Source of the DNA: Himantopus leucocephalus
Taxonomy: Eukaryota > Chordata > Aves > Charadriiformes > Recurvirostridae
Assembly: GCA_003993805.1 (NCBI GenBank)
Contig: RSEF01000001.1
Location: 92,881,168-92,945,167 of the forward strand
DNA: 64,000 nt
Direction: 5' to 3'
Made by a program: the position numbers and the translations under genes. Positions 50,553 to 62,673 of this stretch are shown one piece after another. The stretch's first letter is position 1, and each line of letters starts with the position of its first letter. The notes beneath the pieces are model-generated. The model had not been told where the DNA came from, searched no databases, and was given only the letters and a program-made list of their open reading frames with translations.

Positions 50553-51566
50553 TGTCGCGGAAGGACGTATTTGACACAGTTTTGATTAAGCAGCGATTCA
50601 AAATTTATTAATAACTTGATATAAGTCAAGAGGTTGAATCTTAGCAGCACTTAATCAATAACTGGTTTAAAGGTTTAAAGAGTAACTTAACAAAATAACT
50701 AAACAGTGAATTAATTACAGATTTGAAGGTGGCAAGATTCACACTAACGTACTATAAAGTATCCCGAATCAGAACATATGAACAAAAGCACAGACCTCAA
50801 ATTAATGCATATGCATATAAGCATGTGCATACACACACCCCCACACCAGTCTATAACCACAGAAATCAAAGATCTCCTAATACGGCACGACTCCAGTGAG
50901 CTGGCGGGTACCCCTTTTAACTCCTACGTGTGCACGGACAAGTGGAAGAACATCCACATCCATAAAGCTAATGTATTTTTATCATAAACATGTAAGTGGA
51001 GAGTTGGATGGAAGAGAGGCTAGCCTATAGTCAAAATTTCCCTTTTCTCTAGTTAGAGTAAATACTCACAATATATTGGCATTCCTCAACAGGCGATAAC
51101 TGAGGATCCAGAGGTACTGGCTCTTCTAGTCCTCGAGGTGTTGCCTGAGTGGCATCCTAACTCAGCGGAGATACTGGCCACAGCTTGCTGCAATCCAGAA
51201 GAGCTCAAAGGGTCTTTACTAGAATCGCTACTTATAGGTTCTGAGATAATTGACTTTTGTCAGGTACTTTTCCACTCCATCCCAGCTCAGACAATGGAGT
51301 ATTCTGGTACTTTCCATGGTTACGCAAGCCCAGGACTTGCTAGAACTTGTGATCCTGGTAGCCCCCTCTCTGTGGCCATGATCTATATGCTGTCAGGAGT
51401 GATCGATTATAGTTATTATCTTCAAATGGCAGGAGCCACAGGGACCAGGCACACTATTGTGTTCTTGATCTGTTTCTCTCCACTTTTTCTTTCTTTCATG
51501 TTAGACCATTGTGTTACATTCTGGTCCAGTGTATTCTTATGTGGCCCAGGCAAGGAGGACATCACA
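50553..51566 (-). mobile_element. Candidate solo LTR, about 1 kb
   Basis: The left end is tgtcgcgg and the right end catcaca, so the minus strand would run TGTGATG to CGCGACA. The flanking hexamers tcaagt (50547-50552) and ccaagt (51567-51572) differ at one base, consistent with an older duplication. A minus-strand AATAAA lies about 50 bases from the proposed 3' end (near 50606). I do not recognise the family, so this rests on termini and flanks. Confidence 0.5.
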
Positions 51567-53200
51567 CCAAGTACCGAGAGGCCTAAGGTGGGGGGAAGAC
51601 TGCACCACCACACAAGTCACACTTGTTCAGCAAATGACAGCAATGAAGCAGTTTGACAGTGTTGTCAAGAAGAGTGTCTCTCAAGGCATCTATGGTTTCT
51701 ACAGTTGTAACCAGGTAAGAGGCTTGGCTGCCGCATGACAGTAATACAGGAGGGTAAAAGAAGTATTTTGTAAGGAAGAATGGGGAATATGATTAATGCT
51801 TTGTGAATAAAGATCATACTTCAGGCATTTGGGATGGGGGTGTCAGGGCAGTGTCAAGTTGGCAATTCACAGGAAACAGGAGGTCTGTGTAGCATAGGAA
51901 GTTGTAACTGGGCAAAGAATTGAAGAGTTGTATGGTCGAGAGCAGAGCAATGAAGTAGACTCAGAACAGAGATGTATACAGGGGGAGAAAAGAGGCCAGA
52001 AGGCAGGTATCACCTGTCCCACTGCAGGCTTAGTATTTGCATTATAGTGTAGGGGTGTGATCTTGTAAGATGGCGTATGCCTCTGTCCATCCTCCTTCCG
52101 TAAGAGCAGAGCTATACTTCTTGTCTTCTTATGAACCTCATATAGCACAAGAGCAGGTAGGCGCAGTTCTTCACACCCTTTGTGTAGCACTCCCCAGGTC
52201 TTCACTGAGTAATGTGCAGGGGCATCCCAAGACTGTCCTTGAGTGCTGATAACAGACCAGACTGTTTAACACCTTCTAGCCACTGAAAGAAAACATTAAT
52301 TTAAGATAAAATTTTCAAAGGATCTGGGACACACAAATCTACAGGGAGCCAGAAAGTGCTGTGGATGCTCCGCTTCTCTGAAAATTCTGCTCTGTACCTG
52401 GGAAGAAGTGCAACAGATGCAAAGGGGAAGGTGATTCCCCTTCACCAGTTGAGTGGGGTTCCTCCTACTCCATTTTGTTAGCTCAAAAGGACTGGATGCC
52501 GCCTGACATGAGGCAGGTAAAGATGTTTGCCACCTTTTTGCTTTTGCGATTTGGCTGGTGGAGGACAAACTTGAGCCTTTCCCCGTATGGAAGAAAGAGA
52601 CCCTGTTTTACAACCCAGCAATCTTTTTGTGAAGGTGTCAGGTCTTCATTTCTACCAGAGGGCAGTCTAGCTCTAAAAAAAGGTGGAAATGTCTTTTTTA
52701 GTAAAATACCTGCCTTCCTCTTTAAAATGCACTATGGATTCAGAGAGCAAAATGACGGGCTTGAAAAATGTGAGCTTGTTCCTGGACAGAAATAGCCTTC
52801 ACTCCCTTTTTCCAGCAGAGGTGAGCTACAACTGGATGAAAAGATATTCAGGGTATAACAAAGTATTAGCTGCCTGAGATTAAGAAGAAAGTATCCTGCT
52901 TCACTTGCCATCTCAGACTGGTTTCTTGCTTTCATACAAGCAGAGTTTTAGAACATAAAGGCCACAAATCTGAATTGCTGATACAGTTCAAATGACACAT
53001 TAGTCCCTGAGTTTCAATTACAAATTTTCTTGGAAAGATAAAGATGATAAATACCCTGATACACAGTTTACCAATACAAGCAAAAGATTATGCAAAGGAG
53101 ATTCTATTCCTTACCTCAAAATCTGTGGGAAGTCATTATACAGAGCACATTGGCAAACTGTTTGTGTACAAGATATATCATCAGAATTATTTATCTTCCA

Positions 53201-53222
53201 NTTTTTTTTTTTTTTTTTTTTT
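53201..53222. repeat. Poly-T run with N
   Basis: One N followed by 21 T in the FOXM1-NRIP2 intergenic region. It may be an inverted retroposon tail, but no body is recognised beside it. Confidence 0.85.
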
Positions 53223-55907
53223 GATGTACCCTAATTAGAAACAGAAACATTTAATGGTATTATTTAAGAAAGTCAAGCAAAATAGCCAGCACAAATGATT
53301 ATTAAACAACAGTCAGACATGGATGGCTTATGTTCCCTGCTGTTGCTTTCTCATGGACAGATAGGAGGTTGCTGCCAGTAGGGCCTTTGCCTATTTAGTA
53401 ATGTAACTTGCAGAAGGCAATTTTTGTTCTACTCATCTGTGGTTACAAACAAGAGACCAGCTCATTAGAAGCAGGACTGTTTGAAAAATGGGTAGACCAA
53501 CTTTCCAAGAGGACAAAAAACCCCTCATCTTCACTGCACCTCAGAGGTATCTCTTAATATTGCTGACATTTTCTATTTACTTTTTTTTCCACTACCAATA
53601 TGGTATCTTTTCTTGGTGTACTGTATTCTTTCACATTTTATGAATTTCTGTGTAAATTTTAATAACGGCAAAGTTTTGGATAATATCATTATACAACAGG
53701 CCAGAACATCCCATCTCAACTCTATGCTTTTCTCATGGAGCAACATGTTTACTTATGTTTTTTTATTCTGAATTCTGAGATTACATATTTGTCTATGCAC
53801 AAAGTTAGTTTGGATCATGGAATGGTCCCTGTAATTTATATTCTGGATAATGCATGTCTATTGTTAAGGCCTGAAACACTCATCTTAGGGGTAGTTACAT
53901 GACTCTTGTGGTATAATCTGTCTTGAATTATCAACATGCATTTTCTGCTTTAGAAAAGCTTTTGTTTGGGGCAGTTAGAGTTTTGCCTGCTTAGCTGTTG
54001 TTACATACAGAGAGGTAACTAGAGGAGGAATTGGTCCAGGCATTGTCAAGTCAACAGTACATGAAACTTTAATAAGAATATTGGTTGTCAAGAACTCCAT
54101 CATCCTTTTAGGACTACTTCTTGCAGGCTAGAAGTGCCCATATGTAATCTACGCTACTGCGCTCTCTCCATTTAGACACTCTCAGTTCTCTCTCTTTCTC
54201 AGGTTTCCCACGACCACACCTTATTTCATCTTTGCTCCATATGCAGTGTCTCTCTTCTCCTTTACTTCTGCCTCTCTTCACAGGGGGCATGTTACAGGTT
54301 AGCACTCAGATGCTGGGAAAAACCATGGCGCTCCATGTATCAGGCTGTCAATCTGAATAGGGCTTTCATGTTTGCAAAGTTTGTCAGAAATAGTCTCCCA
54401 GGAGAGCATGAGAACATTTCCCTCCACAGCCCGAACAATTTATGTGCAGACCAGGATGATCCTCAGCCTCCAAACCCCCATTCCACCCACTAGATAATGT
54501 CGGTGCATGTAGGCTTGCTCTATCTAGACCTTCATCCACTCCCTCTCAGCCCCTCCTCTCATTTTCTACAAATATTAATAATTCTCTTTTTCTGCTTCAA
54601 AGGCCACTTGGGAACCTTGTCATTCCTTTATGAATTCAAATTACAATGTAGCCATAACATTTTGGACAATTAACAGTGTTTGATGTATTTAGCATCCAAT
54701 GATAGGAGGGGAAGAAAGGTCACGAACACAGCAGAACTGACACCATAAAGTGCATCATTTGCAACTTGTGGGATCACTGAAGATGCTTTCAGCATCAATA
54801 TGTTTTTCCAAGTATTTGCAAACAATGATAGCAACGCCACAGTATGGTCTGATCTCAGGAGCTCCACTCCGTAGCTAATTAGTGCTTGACAGTCTGCACT
54901 CTGCGATGCATACCCATGGGACTAGCATACTACAATAAGAGCTGTTTTGCTGTTTTCCGTAGCTGAATCTCAGTTTTAATTTGTTTGCTGTTTTTATTAA
55001 AATCTTGATTGCTGGAGTCAGGAGATCATGAGATAATCTCAGTTGCCATTCAAATCATGCCAAGGCCTAGCCATCAAGAATGCAAAGAACATTTGATATA
55101 CGAATACAGCCTAAAGGCTAAGAAACCAAAGGAAGCCAATATTTATAATATAAAATAAAATTACATTGTTAAACCATCACTGTTATCCACCAAATCCTTG
55201 GGGTGATAACACATCCCTCTGTCTTCCTGTCATTGTATCAGCATTGTGTACACAAAGCTGCTTCAGTACTAGCAGTACTCCTGTGCTTGTGATTCCGTCA
55301 TAAAATCCTGAATTGTTTGAGCAGAAAATATCTGTACTGAATATCAGTCTCAGGTAGAGTTATTCTTGTCCTATGGGGGAGGAAAGGGGCAGGGAACACA
55401 GGAAACTCAGTTCAAACAGGCCGATTGTTATTATAAATGGCAACACAAAAAAGTTTTACTCAGGTGAAAAAAAAAAATAATTTATAGCAAACCTCTTGTT
55501 GAAAAGACCTAAGGCCTCCCTGCTGTGGAGGGAGTTTGTCAGGGTGTCCTTCTTGGTTTTGATGTGTCCCTTTTTATGAGCTGAATGAAAACTTTCCAAT
55601 TTTTGGCTTTTATAAACATTCTTTAAAAAAATCTATTTCACATCCATAGCAGAGACATAGCTGGCAACTAAAATCTGAGAAGATATTTGTTCAGCACAGA
55701 GTGTTCTCCAGCACAGGTTTGCTGGAGTCTATGGAGATTTCTTTCTGAACTTGCTCTTCATGGCTGCCAGCAGCTGAGCATGGGAATATGAGCTCTCTTG
55801 TGTTCTAGGGACTTCTACTGGGCTTCAAGGAGTGGGTGATAGGAAGGAAGACATCGATGAGAAGAAGGTGACTCAAAGACCCAAATGGAGACAGCGGTCA
55901 GAAGGCA

Positions 55908-56160
55908 TAGAATCATAGTATCCTTTAGGTTGGAAAAGACGTTTAAGATCATTGAGTCCAACCATAAACCTAACACTGCCAAGCCCATCACTAAACCATG
56001 TCCCTAACTGCCATACCTACATGTCTTTTAAATACCTCCAGGGATGCTGACTTAACTATTTCCCTGGGCAGCCTGTCCAATACTTGATAACCTTTTCAGT
56101 GAAGAAATTTTTCCTAATATCCAATCTAAACTTCCCCTGGCACAACTTGAGGCTGTTTGA
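55908..56160 (-). mobile_element. CR1 LINE 3' end, minus strand
   Basis: It begins with the inverted terminal repeat agaatcatag and the block ggttggaaaagac...gtccaacc. It continues through taaatacctccagggatg and tcttcctaatatccaatc, the antisense of CR1 [10 protein letters not shown]. It stops near 56160, which is the 5' truncation. Confidence 0.92.
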
Positions 56161-59100
56161 GAGAATAAATAACAGGAGAAGGTTGGATAAGGACTGTCAT
56201 AGTCACAGATTCAACAGTCCTCTGGTTTAAGGCTGGAGCAAAATGATCAGGTACCACAGAAAAGCACCAGAGATGTGAAACACTGTTTTCAGGGCTGACC
56301 GTTTTACAAGGGATGAGCCCAGTGCCTTGCACCTACCAACAAGGAGAAAATACAATGTGGAAAAGGCACTGATTCACTAAGCAGAACTGAAGTGTTGTTC
56401 CCGAGGAACCATCCACAACAGGAGCATGTCTTTCAAGATTTAGGCAGTGAGCACTGGAGCTTGAATTTCTGTTTTTCTAAATTAAAGTTTCCCTGAACAA
56501 GAGAGCATAGGTGGGCTATAACACCTTCCCTCTAGAGTGGCTCACTCCCCCAAGAACTGAGTGTGTCTGAGTAGCCCTGCTACTGTAGAAATGCTCCAGT
56601 CAAGGTGCTCACAAAGCATCACATTGCAGCAACCAGAAACATGCTACAGACACAAATATACATGGCCTAGACTGCGTATACTGACAAATATACCTGATTA
56701 AAGTGATTATAGTTAATTTCAGCAAGTTATACTGCTGACTGATGAAGAATTTGACTGACCTCAATTGTTTTAAGAAAGGAAGCAAGCCTTTTACAAACAA
56801 ACATGACGGTAAACACTGCAGTACACCTAGTAAGTGCTGATAGGAGAGTTTTCTGCAGCATCTGTTGGAGGACTCTAAAAGTAAAACCTGCACCCAAAGG
56901 AAAAGAGATTGGAGGCAAGGACAGCCAATGGAGAGACTCTTTACCTTCGGAAGACTACATCTGGGCTTCATTTTGAGCAAGACAAGAACTGATTTGATTC
57001 TGCAGCTGGCTAGGCACAGAAAAGAAGTGTATAGGTGGTTGTCTTATTTCTTTGCTTCTGCTGTTGTTATTTTATATGAAAAAATAAAAAGTTTTGACAG
57101 AAGCCCACAGATAGCCACTCAAGGCACCTTGCCAAGACTCTATAAGTGCTTTTAGTAATAAGCCCACACATATGCATACCAAATTAAGCTTTTCGAGGCA
57201 ACTCTAACAGCGTTGGGTTTTACTGTTTGAGTGTTCAGCTTTGAGGACATCCTCTGAAAGGAATCTTAATGGTGTAAAATTTTCATTATTATTATGGCCG
57301 GATATAGGTACTTAAAAAAATTGTCTGTGTTAGGGACAAGTGTGTTCTTAGCCTCAAGCTAAGTGGATAATGGAAGTTCTGTTCTCCCTACGGATAGGAA
57401 GTAGAGGGACAGTGAAATGAAAGCAACTACCCAGAGACACACACAGGAGATATCTTTGAGACTGTAGATTTCCAAGTCCAGTGCTATTGGCCTTAAATAC
57501 ACAACTATCCTTCGTCTCAGACTCTTGCACGCTTTTATTGGTAAGCTTATTCCTACCAGAAATTATTCTCTGCTTTAAACATCTATATGAGCACAGAGAA
57601 GCTCTAGCATGAGTAAGATAGTTGCCATTCCTATGTGCATTAGCACTGCATAATAAAAGTGGATATTCTTTCCCCTTGTGAAAACAAAGCCAAAGTCATC
57701 TAGTGTAATAAATGCAGCCATGTAATGAAAGGGGGAATTTTGTATTGCCTGCTGCACGATCAGCAACTGTTCTGTGGCAATGCTAACTATTCTAACCAAA
57801 CAGAAAAGGCCCCTTTGTATGCAGCTTAACTCAAGCAGTGAAATCAATACAGACAGGACACAAATCATTCCAAACAATATTTATACAGTAGGGGGAATTA
57901 ATACTGGACAACATTGTTCCAAGTTTGCCACAGTGTTTTCATAAATCTAGGCCCTATGGCAGATGACTACAGAAACTTGACCCCGAATTACCTAATTAAG
58001 CAAACTATTCTATTTTCTGACTGACCTTACTGGCAGGACACGCTTTGCTGTCCAGCAGCTGAACTAAAAAGGTAAAATGTACATCTGAGATGACATTTAT
58101 CTCAAGGAAACTTGCCAGATATATGATATAAATACTGTAACCTGTTACTTATTATTGGAAGAATAGGAATAAGTTTTATTATCCAAATAGACAAACTGGA
58201 GGGAATTCAAAGCAGAGGAAGCTGTTTTTTTTCACAGATGGAAGGGGAGAGAGAAGCATTCACAGTCTGCCTGAGTAGGGTTTGTCCTCTCATCCCTCCT
58301 CTGGACCATCTGTTCATCTATGGACTGTGCACAGACCAAGACAATGCAAGAAGATGAGCAGAAATTCATCTCATAGTGATCCTGTACTGGGCCACCACGA
58401 GGAATCTCCTTGTCTTGACATAGTTGCTACACTGAAGGGCACTTTTACAGCCACTTGAAGCTTGCTCTACCAAACTGAGACAGTGCCTTGGAAACTGATG
58501 TAATGTAGAAACGACCTCTGGGCTAGTTACATTATGTGGGGACTATTGCTGAGCTCTGTAACAGCCCAGTTTGACACAAAAGAAATGTAAAACTCTTTAT
58601 CTACACTCCACATTCCCACCTGCACTGTGTTTGCTCTACAACAGGACAAAATAATAGTTTTCAAATTGTTGAACGAGAGAAAAATTCAAAGCTGAAGAGA
58701 ATCCTTTAACAAGGGAACAAATATTAGAATTTGCTAAAGTAGTAGGAGAATATTTTAAAGAGAAATGATTAGGTTAGGTAAAGCTTCCCAGAAGTGAGAT
58801 AAAAGGAAAATCTGTGGTGAAAGAACCACGCCTTGTGAATTTCGAGTCAAACCAGTGAAAGTCTTCAGCAGAGCAACTCCTCAAACAACTGGGATGCTCC
58901 CTAAAGCTCCTGGCAGAGGGAGGTAAAATCTTTACTTTGTCTCATGTTCTTTAATCTGGGAGTTACTTCTTTCAGCAAAAGAGTCCATTCCTTCTCTTCA
59001 CTACTTCACGTACTGTTCATTATTTCTTCAACAAGAAAGAATGGAGCGGAATACTGGCTGGCTGGAATATTGACTCTCTCCTCTTTCTTAGCTGGGCAAA

Positions 59101-59508
59101 CTGGCTACGGGAAATGCTGCTTTTCAGTGCCTTTCCTCAGAAATATGGGCACTAGTTCTGAATTCTTCAGCATTTCTCAGACATGGAGGGGGTCAACAGC
59201 AGGTGCCAACAGCCATGAACACAGACACAGTATTGTGGCTTTGTGGTTAGAAGCGGGAGTCTTTTGCCCCAGAGCTCTCACTGACCTGTAACTACTTGAG
59301 CTAGAAGGCCAAGCCCCTAGCAGGAGCAGGGAGAAGGGCTCTTGTTTCCTGTGGAGGTGGAGTGGTTCTTCCATTGTCTGAATAGCACTGTTATACATCC
59401 TGTAGGAATTTCTGTATGAAGGATGGAGAATAGTGAGGTATAACGAGCTATGATTATTGTATGTGACTGGATCTAAGAATCAAAACAATTTCTCAGTGTG
59501 TACGGGAT

Positions 59509-59793
59509 TCACAGAATCACAGAATCTCCTAGATTGAAAAAGACCTGTAAGATCATCTAGTCCAATCATTAACCTAACACTGACAAGCCCACCACTAAAC
59601 CATGTCCCTAAGCACTATATCTACACAACTCTTAAATACCTCCAGGGATGGGGACTCCACCACTGCCCTGGGTAACGCGTTCCAATGCCTGATGACCCTT
59701 TCAGTAAAGAAATTCTTCCTAATATCCAATCTAAACTTCCCCTGGTGCAACATGAAGCCATTTCCTCTTGTTCTATCACGTGTTACTAGACAG
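59509..59793 (-). mobile_element. CR1 LINE 3' end, minus strand
   Basis: It starts with two inverted terminal units (cacagaatcacagaatc) and includes the reading frame [20 protein letters not shown], then [20 protein letters not shown] on the minus strand. The copy is fairly intact and 5'-truncated near 59793. Confidence 0.93.
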
Positions 59794-61950
59794 AACATAT
59801 AAATGTTTTTTCTAACACAGGCTGTTGGTGAGTCATACAGTATTTTCCAAGGCCTACAAAATATGACTGGGAAAGGCATAGCTACCAGGAATAAACTTAA
59901 ATTTGCTGCACTGTGATCTGGCTCTCCATTAGAAAACCTCTAAGAGTGTCCATTCTGCAAAAAAAAATCCTGTAAGTACCTAACCAATTAGTAAACGGGC
60001 CCTGTTTAAGAAGAACAGGATGGGAAAAGTAATAGCTGAATAGAAAAAAATCAGTGACCTAGAACCCAGCATGTGTCTGAAGGGTGAAGATGACTCCACC
60101 TCCATGAAAATGCTTGGGATTTTTGCCAGATCTGGGAACTAACACATCATAGGATATAAAGAGTTAAGTGACCTGCTCTTTGGAGCAGAAGGGATGAAGA
60201 AGGGGAGAAAGCTTTAAATAAGATTTGAAGAATTTTCCCCTTTGAGGCACCAGGAGAGAAATATTTTGTGAGTTAAGGGCCAGGATTAGCTGGTCAGACC
60301 CTAAAGCAGGACTAATCAAGCTCCAGCACAGCTGAAAGGCAAACCAATTTTGATTGGGCTTTTCCAAAGTGCAGGGCAAGAACAAACAGTAAAGGGTGGC
60401 TAGCTGCAAGGAAGAACTGGGGCTCAGAACTCTGAGCACTCTCTTGTCTTCATGCCCACACGCACATCCAAGGTGGGAGACGATCTCACCAGAAATTGTG
60501 TAACCCTGCCGTTTCAAGGTAGGGACTGTAGGGGATGAGGTCCCAAGATGTTCTGTTCTACTTTATAATTTTAAGGTCTGTTCTGAGGATTTAAGAAAAT
60601 TGACACTGCCATTGCTGCCAGCAGAAGCAGAGCTGCATTGTCAAGGCCGGCCTGCTGAGGTATTCACAGTCTGCAGGAAGGGAAACAGGGCCCTGTGTGA
60701 GAGTAGAGGTGTATGAGTCAGTACTGGTTTATGAGGATGGTTAAAGAACTTGATAAAAAGACTCAAAGGATGCTCACTGAGGCCGCAAAAGGTCAAAAGT
60801 GTGTGTAAATCAGGAATCACGACAACCTAGAGGCAAAAAAACAAGACCGTGGGAACACAGCTTCCCTGGGAATATCCATTATTTAAACTTCCTTCTTAAT
60901 TCATCTTGCAGAGAGACAAGGACAGTTGAAACAGCTCTGCTGAGCTCTTGATAGGACTCTGCCTGCATTATGGTGTTGGAGTTTGGCCTTGTAGTGTAAA
61001 GCAGTTAGAATATATTTCTACTCCCATTCCTGCCAAATCTGGTTCTGCAAGTTGGTGCTGTGGGAACCATGATATGTTGTGTAAGGCAGTTAGCATAGTG
61101 GGAACAAAAAGGTTAACCTCTTCAAATTTTAGAATTACTCGAAAAATGACCAGCCTCCCTTCTAACACTTGAGGACCAAAGATCCCAAGAGACATGTTGT
61201 TGTACATGAAAGCTGTTTCACCCTCACCTGACATTCATGGAAAGGTAATGCTGTCTTCAGCTTCATAGCTGAGTAAAATTCAGTTTCCTCCTCAGTACAT
61301 GACGTCAGAACTGGTTCTTACTGGGGCAGTGCATTCACCAGTGAAAAGGGATCAAAATAAAGCAGCTTTAGTTCAGATTTAAACTTATAGTTTCAAGCAG
61401 GACAATGTGAAAGCAGAAAGTTGAAAAAGTGAGCTCTGCCATGTCCTCTCTCCCTTGAGAAGAGGGATGTCTGCCCTGGTCCAGACATGTCACACTGCAG
61501 CAATGTCAGCATACTCCTAGTGTAAAAAGGGAGTTAAGTCCACTGGTATTGACAAGCCAGTGATTTTGGTTTCTGCAAGTGCAGCTGTAGATGGAGAGGG
61601 CTGAAAATTAGGGCAGAGTCAGGCCCAGTACATTTGCCCTGGCGGGAAGCAGAAATCAAGCCTTCAGCATTTCGTTCAAGCTACACAGTAAAATCCTTCG
61701 GTGCAGCCTGTTCCAAATGCGTGACACTCTCTGCAGAAATGAGACCATGCCTGCCTGCCAGGAACCTTGAGACAGATGCTCTCTCCTATTTACCAAGGCA
61801 CTGCATCATCTCCTAGACTGAATCATGTTGTTGCCAGTATTTACAGATTCACTGAGATGTGTCAAAGCCCCCCCAGCAGAGACACTGAACTGCGCAGCCT
61901 GCCACCAAGAGATTTACTGTCTCTTCAGTGTATTGAGGGGAACAGGCAGT

Positions 61951-62008
61951 GTACACACACACACACACACACACAGAGTCACGCACACACGCGCGTGCGC
62001 GCGCACAG
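61951..62008. repeat. (CA)n followed by CG-rich alternating tract
   Basis: A run of about eleven CA units, a short break (gagtcacg), then cacacacgcgcgtgcgcgcgcaca. Alternating purine-pyrimidine sequence of this type favours Z-DNA. It lies about 435 bases upstream of the NRIP2 start codon. Confidence 0.92.
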
Positions 62009-62140
62009 CTTGAGGGAGATAAGTCCAGCCCCCAGCAGCGGGGCCATCCTGCTGCTGGATTTTTCCAGCTGGAGCATCTTGCAGGCTCTGCTGTAATTTA
62101 TGGAAATTGGTTTCTGACGTGGGGCTTTTTCTGTTACGAC

Positions 62141-62442
62141 AGGGACCCACCGACTCGAGAAGGCAGAGCTGCAGTCAGGGCAGGAGAAGAGAGGAAGAGG
62201 TGGGAAGCAGAGGGACACCGGCAGAGCAGAAAGGACAGAGGGAGAAAAAGGCACATCTCTTCAGAGATGGGTGAGTTATAACTGAGAGCAGTAAGAAAGG
62301 CAGAGAAAGGGAAAAAAGACGAGCTGTAGGGAAGGGAAAGGAGCTCAGAGACTGAGTCAGCCTCAAGAGAGCAACACCAGGAGACAAGTGCAGGGAACAC
62401 CCCAGCATATCAAGAAGGACCTGTTCTGTCTGAATCTTCACC
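62141..62442 (+). promoter_or_regulatory. NRIP2 5' region, probable promoter and 5' UTR
   Basis: A purine-rich stretch upstream of the NRIP2 start. A donor-like gagatgg|gtgagt at about 62269-62275 and acceptor-like gtgcag near 62391 and cccag near 62405 would allow a 5' UTR intron. No TATA box stands out. The exact transcription start cannot be read from sequence. Confidence 0.35.
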
Positions 62443-62673
62443 ATGAGCACAAGGAAGAGCTGCCCCATGCCACTGGAACAAGGACACCAGGAGGAAAAGC
62501 AGAGTGAGGGTACTCCTGACCTGGAGCTACATGAGCATGAGGTGGAGCTGAGGAACAAAGCTATTCTGCAACAGAAGAGGCGCCTTAAACAGGCCACTCA
62601 GTTTGTGCACAAGGACTCCGCTGACCTGCTGCCCCTGGACGGCTTGACAAGGCTTGGCACCTCCAAGGATCTG
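62443..62673 (+). CDS. NRIP2: NRIP2, nuclear receptor-interacting protein 2, first coding exon (partial gene)
   Basis: NRIP2 is a nuclear-receptor-interacting protein, reported to repress receptor-driven transcription, with a retropepsin-like fold in its C-terminal part. The 77 codons here begin ATG in a good context (ttcaccATGa) and end at donor gtgagt after TSKDL, the same border I recall in human. The core LQQKRRLKQATQFVHKDSAD, then LLPLDGLTRLGTSKDL, matches human NRIP2 closely. The N-terminus before it (MSTRKSCPMPLEQGHQ..., acidic) is about 13 residues longer than human. The retropepsin-like part and other exons are not recognisable before the window ends, so the gene is partial. NRIP2 next to FOXM1 on the same strand is the mammalian arrangement. 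Confidence 0.9.

Larger units (their letters stand above)
46486..62140. other. Intergenic region between FOXM1 and NRIP2
   Basis: About 15.6 kb with no exon I can support on either strand. It holds two solo LTR candidates (47185-47824 and 50553-51566), two minus-strand CR1 3' ends (55908-56160 and 59509-59793) and a T run with N at 53201-53222. The rest is AT-rich single-copy-looking sequence with only short open frames. Confidence 0.65.

Noticed and set aside
51138..51738. Open frames ending in a donor-like cag|gtaaga at about 51713 as an exon
   Set aside because: Most of the frame lies inside the proposed LTR and no known protein is recognised. A single donor motif is too little evidence.
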